NCBI GenBank assembly: GCA_963764205.1
Contig: CAVXRN010000006.1
Coordinates: 248,001 to 312,000, forward strand
Direction of reading: 5' to 3'
DNA: 64,000 bases
From: Chersky-840 sp963764205
GTDB taxonomy: Bacteria > Actinomycetota > Acidimicrobiia > Acidimicrobiales > UBA8190
The translations under genes were made by a program, and so were the position numbers. A model generated the notes under the pieces. That model was not told the origin of the DNA. It saw only the letters and a program-made list of their open reading frames with translations, and searched no databases. Below, one piece after another: positions 8,097 through 17,889 of this stretch (positions are counted from its first letter, which is position 1; each line of letters starts with the position of its first letter).

Positions 8097-9818
8097 TGCT
8101 CCCGCTCGCACGGTGTCGGTATGGCTGCCCGACCGCAGCACCGCGCCGGGGAGGGCACCGGTGAAGGAGCCGGCGCGCACGATCTCCTCGCCGTTCACGA
8201 GCACGTGCTCGATCCCGACGGCCTCGGCATACAGTCGACTGGCGCCACCGGGCAGGTCGTCGCGGGTCCGCTCGGGCCCGTGGCCCACCCGCTCGGGGTC
8301 GAGGACGACGACGTCGGCCCACCACCCCTCGGCCAGCCGTCCGCGGTGACGCAGTCCGTAGAGGCGGGCCGGGACGTCGGTGAGCTGACGGATCGCCTCC
8401 TCCCACGACAGCAGCTGGCGCGCCCGCACGCCGTCGCCGAGCATCGACGTGGAGTAGATCGCGCCGCACATCATGTCGAGGTGCGCGCCGGCATCGGACC
8501 CTCCGACGACGGTGCGCGGGTCCTGCCACACCTGGGCCCGCAGTCTCCAGTCCGCTTCGGACTCGCCGATGGGCGGCCGGAGGCCGGTGCGCAGCTCGTC
8601 GGCGACGACGATGTCGAGGAGCGCGTCGAAAGGGTCCTTGCCGGTCGCGGCGGCGACGTCACCCACCGAGCGCCCTTCGTAGACGGCATTGGCCGGCGCG
8701 AACGTCTCGTCGACGAGAAGGTTCTCCCAGTTGCGCCAGGGCGCCGATGATCCCGGCTTCCTTGGACTTCGCCCCCGCGTCGAGCCGGACGCCGCTCGGC
8801 CGGGTCGGACAGGACCGCCATGCGCTCGGTCCACGGGAAGCGGCGAACATCTCGCGCCATCCCGGGAGGCTGTCGAGGATGGCGCCGGGCTCGAACGACA
8901 GCCGGATCTTCATGGTGTGGGGCAAGGTCAGAGCCACGACGGTGGCGCCGCGTCGGGCCGCGCTCGTCGACGCCTCGAGCTGGTGCTCGAGGCCGTCGGG
9001 GTTGAGCGCCGAGACGCCGAGCACGTTCCAGTTGGCGGGGCGGTCGGCCAGGAGCGACAGCGTCGCCATCAGATCGACCTCGTCCTCGCTGAACCCGTTG
9101 AGGCACCCCGGCACGATGAGCTCGAGCGTCGTGCCGGGATGCGACGACAGGACGCGACACAGTGCCTCGAGCTCCGAGCGCGACGCGGCAGCGCGAGGGT
9201 ACGGGCATGCCGTCACCGTCGTTGTGGGTGGGTGCCTGCGACGTGGAGAACCCCAGGGCACCCTCGTCGAGCGAGCGGCGCCAGCACTGACGCCATGGCC
9301 CGCACCTGGCCCTCGGTGGCGACCGCACCCACCGCGTCCTCGCCCATCACCACGCGCCGCACGGCGGAGTGGCCCACGAGGAAGCCGGCGTTGACCGCCA
9401 CCGCGCCCTCCAACCGGCCCACCCACTCACCGAACGAATTCCACGACCAGTCCAGACACTCCAGCGCGGCGATGGGCATGCCCTCGACCCGCGCCATCAT
9501 GCGCGCCAGGTAATGGGCGTGCTCGGGCCCCGACGGCGCCAACGAGAACCCGCAGTTGCCTCCGATCACGGTGGTGACGCCGTGCAGCGGCGAGGGACTG
9601 GCGGTCGGGTCCCACGACAGTTGCGCGTCGTAGTGGGTGTGGAGGTCGACGAAGCCCGGTGCCACGAGCAGACCCTCGGCCTCGATGACCTTGGCGGCCG
9701 GCTCGTCGACCGTGCCGATCTCCACCAGCCGTCCGTCGCGCACGCCCACGTCGGCTCGCCGGGCCGGCGTCCCCGACCCGTCGACCACCGTCCCGCCCCG
9801 GATCACCAGGTCCAGCAC
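8073..9818 (-). CDS. N-acyl-D-amino-acid deacylase-type amidohydrolase (amidohydrolase_3), at least four frameshifts
   Basis: About 580 residues of the D-aminoacylase/dihydroorotase-like superfamily, which hydrolyses amide bonds with a zinc centre. In order: MLDLVIRGGTVVDGSGTPARRADVGV, the HxH metal site GFVDLHTHYDAQ, GNCGFSLAPSG, GALGFSTSQAPTHN, LPHTMKIRLS, GSDAGAHLDMM and the C-terminal RGRLAEGWWADVVVLDPE. These sections alternate between frames, with breaks near 9290, 9190, 8840 and 8735. GTG 9818 has GGAGG five bases upstream. The gene follows the aldehyde dehydrogenase by 37 bases. Real substrates of these actinobacterial enzymes, often encoded next to CoA metabolism, are rarely N-acyl-D-amino acids and remain unknown. 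Confidence 0.82.
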
Positions 9819-9855
9819 GAAGGCCTCCGTGGTGTCGACGCCCCGGCCGCGACGC

Positions 9856-11331
9856 TCATGGGGTCCGGTCCGGAGCCGCGAAGTGCAGGATCGTCTTGGG
9901 ACGGGTGAAGGCCAGCATGCCCTCGGGCCCGAGCTCGAGGCCGTAGCCCGACTGCTTCCATCCCCCGAACGGCGCCCGGTGGTCCATGGCCGAGGTGCCG
10001 TGGTTGTTGACGAAGATCGTGCCCGCCTCGAGGCGGCGCGCCGCGCTGGCCGCGACGTCGTCGTCCCCGGTCCAGATCGACGCGCACAGCCCGTAGGGCG
10101 AGTCGTTGGCGCGGTCCACCGCCTCGTCGACGTCGCGGTAGCCGAGGACCGGCAGCGCCGGGGCGAATTGCTCCTCGCACACGATCTGGGCGTCGCTCGG
10201 GCGCGCCCTCCACGATGGCCGGGGACACGAGGTAGCCCCCGGCGCCGGCATCCTCGTCCCGCACGCGTGCCGGCCGGTGCACGCGCGCCCCGCGAGCCGA
10301 GGCCTCGTCCAACATGTCCTCGACACGCTGGCGCGCGGCGGGACGGTGGACCGGCCCCATCGTCACGTCGGCGGCGAGCCCGTCACCGACCACCTCCGCA
10401 CCGACCCGGGCCACCAGCGCGTCCACCATGGCGCCGCACCTTGTCGTGCGGGACGTACAGCCGCTTGATGGCCATGCACACCTGGCCCGACGTGATGAAC
10501 GTGGCGCCGACGATCTTGTCGGCCAGGGCGTCGTCGATCTCGACGTCGGGCGCCACGATCGCCGCGTCGTTGCCGCCGAGCTCGAGGACCACCGGCCGCA
10601 CCGCGCTCGAGGCGCGCGGCCATGACGGCCCGCCCGGTGGGCACGCCGCCGGTGAACGAGACCATGTCCACGCCCGGGTGGGCCACGAGCGTCTCCCCCA
10701 GCTCGGGGCCCGGGCCGTTGACGGCGTTGACCACGCCGGGTGGGAGCGCCTCGGCCATGGCGGCCGCCACGGCCAGCACCGCCCCCGGGCACGTGGGCGG
10801 CGCCTTCACCACCACGGTGTTGCCGGCGAGCAGCGCCGGGAGCACCTTGTTGCCGAGCACCGAGACGGGCCAGTTGAAGGGCAGCAACGCCGGCCACCAC
10901 GCCATAGGGCTCGTGCTCGACGCGTGGTACGACGGCCGCCTCCGGTCAACGACCTCCCCGCCAACGCCTCGGCCACCAACGGCGCGAAGGCGCCGGCCAT
11001 CCCGCCGATGGTGCCCGAGTCGAACTGGGCCTCCCACAGCACCTTGCCGTGCTCCCGGGTGAGCAACGTGGCCAGATCCTGTGACGCGACGGCGGCGCCG
11101 GCGGCGGCGGCGGCTTTGGCGACCACCTCGGCCCGCTCGTCGTGGGCCATCGCCGCCCACGCCGGGAAGGCGCGCACGGGCCGCGGCCACGGCCCGGTCG
11201 AGCTGCGCCGGGGAGGCCGAGGGGGCGTCGAACACCACCTCGGCGGGGCGCACGGGGTTGGTCACCGGGTAGGTGCCCGCCTCCCCGGGCACCACCGCGC
11301 CGTCGATCACGAGCCCGATCGCATCGCCCAC
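9856..11331 (-). CDS. Aldehyde dehydrogenase family protein, at least five frameshifts
   Basis: An NAD(P)-dependent aldehyde dehydrogenase of about 490 residues. Recognisable in changing frames: FPAWAAMAHDERAEVV, PFNWPVSVLGNKVLPALLAGNTVVVKA, VSFTGGVPTGRAVM, VLELGGNDAAIV (catalytic Glu), ITSGQVCMAIKRLYVP (nucleophile Cys), CEEQFAPALPVLGY and PFGGWKQSGYGLELGPEGM. Breaks lie near 11175, 10975, 10900, 10600, 10440 and 10200. GTG 11331 is chosen because GGGAGG lies seven bases upstream. A perfect inverted repeat just upstream is shared with the divergent TetR gene, which probably controls this gene and the minus-strand genes after it. Confidence 0.83.
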
Positions 11332-11347
11332 CTGTCGCCCTCCCGTC

Positions 11348-11366
11348 CGGAGAATGCCGTTCTCCG
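11348..11366. promoter_or_regulatory. Putative TetR operator between the TetR and aldehyde dehydrogenase genes
   Basis: CGGAGAATGCCGTTCTCCG has perfect seven-base arms around a five-base centre. It lies 17 bases from the aldehyde dehydrogenase start, and a TATCAT hexamer (minus strand, 11371-11376) could be that gene's -10. This is the usual place for the operator of a divergent TetR repressor. Confidence 0.62.
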
Positions 11367-11495
11367 CCGGATGATAGTTTCCGTTGCCGATGACGGCAGG
11401 GGCGCGGACACAGCGGGCGCCGAACCACGGCGGCCGCCGAACCACCGGCCGGCGCCGAACCGGCGGGCGCGACGCGACGGGCCGGGCTGCGCTCG

Positions 11496-12094
11496 GTGCC
11501 CGATGCCGGCAGCCGACAGGCCGAGGTGACCGGTCGGCTGGTGGAGGCGGCCCGCGACCTCGTGGCGCGAGCAGAGGGGCCCACGTTCACCGTGACCCAG
11601 GTGGTGGCGGCGGCGGGGACGTCGCTCAAGAGCTTCTACCGCTGCTTCGCGAGTCAAGGACGAGCTGCTGGTGGCGCTGTTCGAGGACGACGCCCGGCGC
11701 GGCGCCGACGCCCTGGCGCCGATGGTCGACGTCCGAGCCGAGCCGCTCGAACGGGTGCGCATCGTCGTCGTCGGGTCTGTTCCGGTTCATCACCGTCGAC
11801 GGGCGTCTCCCCTACGCCGCGGCCCTCGTGCGCGAACACCTGCGCCTGGCCGAGTCCCGGCCCGACCAGCTCCGGGGCGTGCTCCAGCCCTTCGTCGACG
11901 TCTTCGAGGAGGCGCTGTCCGCGGCGCAGGCCTCCGGGGCGGTGCGCGCCGGCGACGCCCGGCGCGACGCCCGCACGCTGTTCCATCTGGTCGTGTCCCA
12001 CCTCCACGCCCTCATCTGCCACCAGATCGAGGACCCCCCGACCGAGGTGGCCGAAGAGCTGTGGGCGTTCTGCGTCGCCGCCCTGCGCCCGTGA
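11496..12094 (+). CDS. TetR-family transcriptional regulator, two frameshifts
   Basis: About 200 residues. The N-terminal domain reads RQAEVTGRLVEAARDLVARAEGPTFTVTQVVAAAGTSLKSFYRCF, a standard TetR helix-turn-helix. After a break near 11660 the protein continues as ELLVALFEDDARRGADAL, and after another near 11780 as LFRFITVDGRLPYAAALVREHLRLAE to the end. The ligand-binding domain has ample helical content; the ligand is unknown. Start GTG 11496 is the first in this frame; an upstream extension is possible. The stop overlaps the next gene as GTGA. It is divergent from the aldehyde dehydrogenase gene with a palindrome between them. Confidence 0.82.
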
Positions 12095-13326
12095 CCGGCG
12101 TCCTGCTCCCCGATCCCGCGCCCCGCCCGATCACGGTGCCGGTGATCTCGGTGGACGACCACCTCATCGAACCGCCCGACCTGTTCGAAGGTCGGATGCC
12201 CGCCGCACCTGGCCGAGCGTGCGCCCCGACGTCATCGAGCACGACGACGGCGTGCAGTACTGGCAGTTCGAGGACCGGACCTACCCCAACATCGGGCTCA
12301 ACGCGGTGGCCGGGCGACGGCCCGCGACACCTGGAGCATGGACCCGTCGCGCTTCGACGAGATGCGGCCCGGGTGTTACGACATCGACGCCCGGATCGCC
12401 GACATGGACATCAACGGCGTCTGGGCCTCGCTGTGCTTCCCGTCCCTGGTGGCCGGGCTTCTGCGGGTCGGTCTTCTCACGTTCGGCCGACCCCGAGCTG
12501 GGCCTGGCGTGCCTGCGGGCCTGGAACGCCTGGCACGCCGAGGTCTGGGCCGGGACCTACCCGCACCGCATCATCCCGCTGCAGCTTCCGTGGCTGGCCG
12601 ACGTCGCGGTGGCCACCACCGAGATCCGGCGCAATGCGGCGCTCGGGTTCAAGGCGGTGAGCTTCCCCGAGTTCCCGGCCCGACTGGGGTTGCCGTCGAT
12701 CTTCTCGGGGGAGTGGGACCCGTTCTTCGCGGCGTGCGAGGAGACCTCCACGGTCGTCTGCCTCCACACCGGCGCCTCGGGCTGGGCCCCGCTGCCGTCG
12801 CCCGACCCGCCCTTCGAGCTCTTCCCCACGTTGTTCCCCGTCAACGCCCTCCTGGCCGCGGCCGAGTGGTTGTGGTCGGGTGTACCCCTTCGGTTCCCCG
12901 GCCTGGCCGTGGCCATGTCCGAGGGGGGGATCGGCTGGGTGCCGATGCTGATCGACCGGGTCGACTACGTCCTCGAACATTCCGCCTCGGGCTCGGAAAG
13001 TCGTCGGCCTGGCCGTCGGAGCTGCGGCCGAGCGAGGTCCTGCGCCGCAACTTCTGGTTCTGCACCATCGACGACCCATCGATCGGTGGAGCTCCGGCAC
13101 CGGATCGGCATCGACCACATCATGGTCGAGAGCGACTACCCCCACGCCGACTCCACCTGGCCCGACACCCAGGTCGTCCTGGAGAAGACCCTCGGGCCAC
13201 CTTCCCGACGACGAGCTCCGGAAGATGGCCGCGGGGAACGCGGCGCGCCTGTTCCGCCATCCCCTGCCGCCGCAGGACGACTGGCGCGCCTCCTCGTCGC
13301 GTGCCGCGCCCGACCCGATGCCGTGA
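12091..13326 (+). CDS. TIM-barrel amidohydrolase (amidohydrolase_2), at least five frameshifts
   Basis: A close relative of the intact amidohydrolase at 40133 (410 residues expected). Shared landmarks in order: ISVDDHLIEPPDLFEGRMP (metal site), EDRTYPNIGLNAVAGR, RFDEMRPGCYDIDARIADMDINGVWASLCFPSLV, VVCLHTGASGW, MSEGGIGWVPMLIDRVDYV and ESDYPHADSTWPDTQ (catalytic Asp). Breaks lie near 12210, 12335, 12475, 13000, 13110 and 13195. GTG 12091 overlaps the TetR stop (GTGA), and the gene's own stop overlaps the next start the same way. The reaction is unknown; ACMSD-like decarboxylation or hydrolysis of a catabolic intermediate is possible. Confidence 0.8.
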
Positions 13327-14436
13327 CCTCTCGCGGCCACCGTGTCGTGGACGCCGACGGGCACGTCGTCGAGCCCATCGCCGCGTGGCGGACGCGTCCC
13401 CGAGCCCTACCGGCCCGATCATCGACCCGCGACGCGCCACGGCTACGAGCACGTCGTGGTGGACGGGACCGAGATCCTGGCCGTGCCGCTGGGCACGTTG
13501 GCCACGCCCGGAGCGCGCTTCTCCGACCCCGGCGCGTTCCGTTGCACTGGACGAGGCCCATGCCCGGGGGGTCCGATCCTGCGGCCCGGCTGGCGGACAT
13601 GGACGTCGAGGGCATCGACCAGGCCGTGCTGTTCCCGTCGATCGGGCTGTACTTCTGGGCGTTCGTCCGACCCGCCGCCGCCGTGCCCATCGCCCGCGCC
13701 TACAACGACTGGCTGGCGTCGTACTGCGCGGTCGACCCCTCCCGGCTCTTCGGCGCGGCCATGCTCCCCGTACAGGACCCCCGTGCCGCCGCGGCCGAGT
13801 TGCGGCGGGCCCACGACGAGCTCGGCTTCGCGGCCGGCTTCGTCCGACCCAACCCGTGCTGCGGGCGGTCGCTCTCGGACCGGGCCTACGAACCCGTGTG
13901 GGAGGCGGCCGAAGAGACTGGGCATGACGATCGGGATCCACGAGGGCAGCTCGGTGATCGTGCCCACCCTGGGGTCCGACCGTCCCTTCAACCCTCTCGT
14001 CCTCCACGCCGTGTCGCACGCGTTCGAGGAGATGCTGGCCTGCGCCCAGCTCATCGCCTTCGGTGTCCTCGAACGTCATCCCTCGCTTCGGGTCGTCTTC
14101 TTGGAGTCGAGCGGTGGCTGGGTGCCGTTCTGGCTGGAACGGCTCGACGAGCAGGCCGAGAGCTTCGGTGGCTTCTGCCCCGAGCTCCGCCTCAAGCCCA
14201 GCGAGTACTTCGCCCGACAGTGTTGGATCAGCTACGAGATCGACGAGCACACACTCCCCGCCCTGGCCCGGTTCATCGGCGAGGAGCGCATCGTGTGGGG
14301 GTCGGACTACCCGCATCACGACGCCACGTTCCCCGGTGCGGTCGACACGCTGTGCCGCACCATCGCACCCCTGGAGGCGGACGTACAGGCCAGGATCCTG
14401 GGTGCCAATGCGTCCGAGCTCTACGGGCTGTCGTAG
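13323..14436 (+). CDS. TIM-barrel amidohydrolase (amidohydrolase_2), at least three frameshifts
   Basis: A second member of the same family in tandem. It begins RGHRVVDADGHVVEP (metal site) and includes GYEHVVVDGTEILAVPLG, ADMDVEGIDQAVLFPSIGLYFW, ARAYNDWLASYCAVDPSRLFGAAMLPVQDP, MTIGIHEGSSVIVPTLG and WGSDYPHHDATFPGA (catalytic Asp), ending GANASELYGLS. Breaks are near 13390-13440, 13550 and 13920. It differs clearly from the preceding paralogue and is closer to the one at 5774 and its VLFPS motif. It is coupled upstream by GTGA and is followed three bases later by a CoA ligase. Confidence 0.8.
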
Positions 14437-14438
14437 CA

Positions 14439-15990
14439 ATGTTCTGCCGACGTCATCGTCGCGAGGCCGCCGCCCGCTACGGCGACACGCCGCTGTACGT
14501 CACGCCCGACGGTGCCGCGCTGTCGTACGCCGAGCTCGACAGCCTGTCGGACGGTGTCGCCGCCGCCTTCCGGGCCCGGGGGGTGGGCCCCGGCACCGTC
14601 GTCGCCCTGGTACTGCCGTCGGGGCCCGACTACGCCGTGGCCTATGCCGCCGCGGCCAAGATCGGCGCCGTGACGGCGGGGGTGAACGACCGGCTGTCAC
14701 CGCCCGAGCGTCGCCGCTGCCTGGCGATCAGCGCGACCCCGGCTCGTGGTGACGTCGCAGTCCCTCGGCCTCGACACCGCCGTCGACGAGGTGGACGAGG
14801 TCGACGACGTCGTGCTGGTCGACGCGCTGCTCGCCGACGGGGCGGCCACGTCGGCGGCGTCGGCCACGTCGGCAGGCAGGTCGGTGACAGACGCACTCGC
14901 CCCCGACCCCGACCGGCCCGTGGCCGTGGTGTTCACGTCGGGGACCACGGGGGAGCCCAAAGGCGCAGTGTTCACCTGGCGGCAGCTCGAGGCCATCGGC
15001 GACATCGACGGTGGCGGGCGCTGGGGCGGCGGGGGCCGGGCCCTGTCCTCGACGTCGTTCGCCCACCTCGGGTACATGACCAAGTTGCCCCAGGCCCTCC
15101 GGGGGGGCGGCACGACGTTCATCATGGGACGGTGGTCGGCCGGCGACGCGCTCGAGATGGTGGAGCGCCACCGCATCACCACCCTGGGCGGCATCCCCAC
15201 CCAGGTGGCGCTCATGCTCCGCCACGCCCGGTTCGACACCACCGACACGTCCAGCGTGCGCATGATCGCCATGGGGGGTGGACCGTCGACCGCGGCGCTG
15301 GTGCGTGAGACCAGGGCGCGCTTCGGTGTGCCGGTCGTGGTCCGCTACACGTGCACCGAGGCGGGCGTGGGGGTGGGGACCGCTCCCGACGATCCCCCCG
15401 AAGACGCCGAGCGAGCGGTGGGGCGGGCCCGGCGCGGCGTCGAGCTCACCATCCGATCCGATGACGACCGACCACTCCCCCCCGGCGAGCTCGGCCACGT
15501 GTGCCTGCGCTCCGCCGCGGTGATGCAGGGGTACTGGCACGACCCCGTGGCGACCGCCGCGGTGTTCACCGCCGACGGCGCGGTGCGCACCGGAGACCTC
15601 GGCTACGTCGACGACCGAGGGCGACTGCACCTGTCAGGGCGGTCCAAGGAGATGTACGTCCGCGGGGGCTACAACGTCTACCCGCTCGAGGTCGAGAATG
15701 TCCTGGCGGAGCATCCCGGCGTCGCCCACGTGGCGGTCGTGGCGCGCCCGGATCCGGTCATGGGTGAGATCGGCGTGGCGGTCGTGGTGCCCCTCGCCGG
15801 CGCCGCGGCGCCCACCCTCGACGCGCTGCGCGACCACGCCCGGGGGCAGTTGGCCGCCTACAAACTGCCCGAGGCGATCCTCCTCACCGACGAGCTGCCC
15901 CGTACCGCCATGGAGAAGATCGACCGGGCCGCACTCGGCGCCTTGGTGGCGACGCCTCCCCCGGGCGATGAGCGGTCCCCCGGGCGATGA
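14439..15990 (+). CDS. AMP-forming acyl-CoA synthetase, one frameshift near 14740
   Basis: About 516 residues of the ANL superfamily, activating a carboxylic acid with ATP and CoA. The N-terminal part (YVTPDGAALSYAELDSLSDGVAAAF) precedes a slip near 14740. The rest is intact: VVFTSGTTGEPKGAVFTW (ATP loop), YTCTEAGVGVGTAP, TGDLGYVDDRGRLHLSGRSKEMYVRGGYNVYPLEVE (hinge) and the C-terminal lysine in TAMEKIDRAALGAL. All catalytic motifs are present, so it should be active. The ATG lies three bases after the amidohydrolase stop. The stop codon lies inside a 19-bp tandem repeat. Confidence 0.87.
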
Positions 15991-16014
15991 GCGGGCCCCC
16001 GGGCGATGAGCGGA
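15963..16014. repeat. 19-bp tandem repeat (about 2.7 copies)
   Basis: The unit GGGCGATGAGCGGTCCCCC occurs at 15963-15981, 15982-16000 (one change) and 16001-16014 (partial). The CoA ligase stop codon is in the second copy. Extra copies would fall after the stop or add SPGDER-type residues. Confidence 0.9.
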
Positions 16015-16026
16015 TCGCGGCACGAG

Positions 16027-16056
16027 CCTGACGACGCCGTCAGGTTCATCGCCCGT
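16027..16056 (+). promoter_or_regulatory. Putative island operator, site 2, with -10
   Basis: CCTGACGACGCCGTCAGG (16027-16044) is a perfect six-base-arm palindrome. A TAGCAT -10 hexamer follows at 16051-16056. The DUF35/thiolase/acyl-CoA dehydrogenase genes lie downstream. It is a member of the TGAC-N6-GTCA family found upstream of eight units in this window. Confidence 0.6.
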
Positions 16057-16127
16057 GACGTAGCATCTCGCCCCGTGACCCGCCGCCCGAATCCGACGTC
16101 GACTCGCGCCCGTCGACATTGCCGCGC

Positions 16128-16604
16128 ATGACGCCGTCCCAGGTGGCCCGGGGGCCGGCCGTGCGCGTCCTGCCCCGCCTCGACGACACCAACCGCTTCT
16201 TCTGGACCTCGGGTGAGGACGGTCGGCTGCGGTTCCTCCGCTGCCGCGCATGCCATCGCTACGTCCATCCCCCCGTGCCCCGCTGTTCCTACTGCCTGCA
16301 GGGCCCGCTCGTCCCCGAGCCCGTGAGCGGCCGGGGCATCGTCCACTCCTTCACCGTCAACCACCACCAGTGGATCCCGGGGTCCGACCCCTACGTCATC
16401 GGGCTGGTGACGATCGTGGAGCAAGACGACGTGCGGCTCACGACGAACCTGGTGGACTGCGAGCCCGAGGACGTGCGCATCGGCATGGCCGTCGAGGTCA
16501 CCTTCGAACACGTCGACGACGTCTGGCTGCCGCTGTTCGCACCAGCACCAGACCGCACCGCACCAGCACCCGCACCCGCACCCGAGCCGGGCTCGGCGCC
16601 ATGA
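16128..16604 (+). CDS. DUF35 OB-fold protein with zinc ribbon (thiolase partner)
   Basis: A 158-residue protein with an N-terminal helix (DDTNRFFWTSGEDGRLRFLRC), a four-Cys rubredoxin-like zinc ribbon (CRACHRYVHPPVPRCSYC) and an OB-fold (GRGIVHSFTVNHHQWIPG to VEVTFEHVDDVWLPLF). The C-terminus is a short Ala-Pro repeat. In steroid side-chain degradation such proteins (ChsH2 DUF35 part) form a retro-aldolase with Ltp2-like thiolases (known). Here the stop overlaps the thiolase-like gene's ATG by four bases, so a complex is likely. ATG 16128 is used; TTG 16119 is also possible and neither has a clear ribosome site. Confidence 0.88.
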   Translation: MTPSQVARGPAVRVLPRLDDTNRFFWTSGEDGRLRFLRCRACHRYVHPPVPRCSYCLQGPLVPEPVSGRGIVHSFTVNHHQWIPGSDPYVIGLVTIVEQDDVRLTTNLVDCEPEDVRIGMAVEVTFEHVDDVWLPLFAPAPDRTAPAPAPAPEPGSAP

Positions 16605-17809
16605 GCCGGCCCGAGCTCCTCGAGCGCCGGTCGATCATCTCGGGCATCGGCCAGTCCGACGTGGGACGAAGGCTCGGACGGGGCGAGCTCGACCTGACCA
16701 TCGACGCCTGTCTGCAGGCCATCGCGGACGCCGGGCTCACCCGCGACGACATCGACGGGCTGGCCACGTTCCCCGGGGCCGGCGTGGGCACGGGCGGCTT
16801 CGCCGGGCCCCCCACGCCCGAGGTCCACGATGCGTTGCGGTTGAAGCTCAATTGGCACGACGGCGGGCTCGAAGGACCGGGGCAGCTCCGAGCGGTCTTC
16901 GCCGCCTGCCTCGCCGTGGCGGCGGGACTGGCGCGCCACGTGCTCGTGTACCGCACGGTGACCGAGTCCAGCGCCCAGGGAGAGGGTGGGCGCCAGGGGA
17001 TCGGCGCGGCGGGCGGGGGTCGGGGCATCCCGCGCTTCTCCGGCTCGTTGCAGTGGACGCTCCCCTACGGCGCGGTGTCCGCCGCGAACTGGTTGGCGCT
17101 GATCGCGCAACGGCGCATGTTCGAGTACGGGCTCACGCGCGAGCAGCTGGCGTGGATCGCCCTCAACGGCCGGCGCAACGCGGTCCACAACCCCAAGGCG
17201 ATCTACCGCGACCCGATGACGCTGGACGACTATCTCGGGGTACGCATGATCTCGAGCCCACTGTGCCTCTACGACTGCGACGCGCCGTGCGACGGGTCGA
17301 CGGCGGTGGTGGTGTCGCATGCCGACTACGCGCCCGACACCCCCAACACCGCGTGCCACGTCAACGCCATCGGCACGGCGCTGCGGGGACGGCCCAGCTG
17401 GGACCAGTTCGACGACATGACCACGTTCTCGGCGCGCGACGCGGCGGCGAGCATGTGGGCCCGCACCGAGCTGCGGCCGAGCGACGTCGACGTGGCGGAG
17501 CTCTACGACGGGTTCAGCATCCTCACCATGGTGTGGCTCGAGGAGCTCGGGTTGTGCGCCAAGGGGGAGAGCGGGCCCTTCGTCGACGGCGGGCAACGGA
17601 TCGCCCTCGACGGCCAGATTCCGCTCAACACCAGTGGCGGCCAGCTCTCGGCCGGCCGGCTGCACGGGTTCGGCATGCTGCACGAGGCGTGTGTCCAGCT
17701 GCGCGGCGAAGGGGGCGGGCGCCAGGTCACCGTCACACCGGAGGTGGCGGCCGTGGCGGCGGGAGGCGGGCCGATCGCGGGATGCATGCTGCTCACCCGC
17801 GGCCTGTAG
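16601..17809 (+). CDS. Thiolase-like lipid-transfer protein (Ltp2/SCP-x type aldolase candidate)
   Basis: A 402-residue thiolase-fold protein. It lacks the thiolase nucleophile Cys: the matching helix reads GPGQLRAVFAACLAVAAG. The C-terminal catalytic region is LNTSGGQLSAGRLHGFGMLHEA, as in Ltp2-like enzymes. Other landmarks are DVDVAELYDGFSILTMVWLEELGLC and LRGEGGGRQV. Together with the coupled DUF35 gene this suggests a retro-aldolase cleaving a beta-hydroxyacyl-CoA rather than thiolysis. That is inference from the family; the substrate is unknown. Confidence 0.85.
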   Translation: MSRPELLERRSIISGIGQSDVGRRLGRGELDLTIDACLQAIADAGLTRDDIDGLATFPGAGVGTGGFAGPPTPEVHDALRLKLNWHDGGLEGPGQLRAVFAACLAVAAGLARHVLVYRTVTESSAQGEGGRQGIGAAGGGRGIPRFSGSLQWTLPYGAVSAANWLALIAQRRMFEYGLTREQLAWIALNGRRNAVHNPKAIYRDPMTLDDYLGVRMISSPLCLYDCDAPCDGSTAVVVSHADYAPDTPNTACHVNAIGTALRGRPSWDQFDDMTTFSARDAAASMWARTELRPSDVDVAELYDGFSILTMVWLEELGLCAKGESGPFVDGGQRIALDGQIPLNTSGGQLSAGRLHGFGMLHEACVQLRGEGGGRQVTVTPEVAAVAAGGGPIAGCMLLTRGL

Positions 17810-17856
17810 TGGCCTGCAGCGGCCCGCATCGCTTCCAGCACCTGCATCGCCTGTAG

Positions 17857-17883
17857 CTGACACGAACGTCAGGCAGCTACGAT
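17857..17883 (+). promoter_or_regulatory. Putative island operator, site 3, with -10
   Basis: CTGACACGAACGTCAG (17857-17872) is followed by a -10 like TACGAT (17878-17883). The acyl-CoA dehydrogenase GTG lies six bases later, implying a leaderless transcript. The central sixteen bases are identical to site 7 at 40074-40089. Confidence 0.66.
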
Positions 17884-17889
17884 CGCCGC

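Noticed and set aside
11496..15308. A single 1270-residue plus-strand open frame
   Set aside because: It strings together pieces of a TetR gene, two amidohydrolases and a CoA ligase that happen to share a frame after single-base breaks; it is not one protein.
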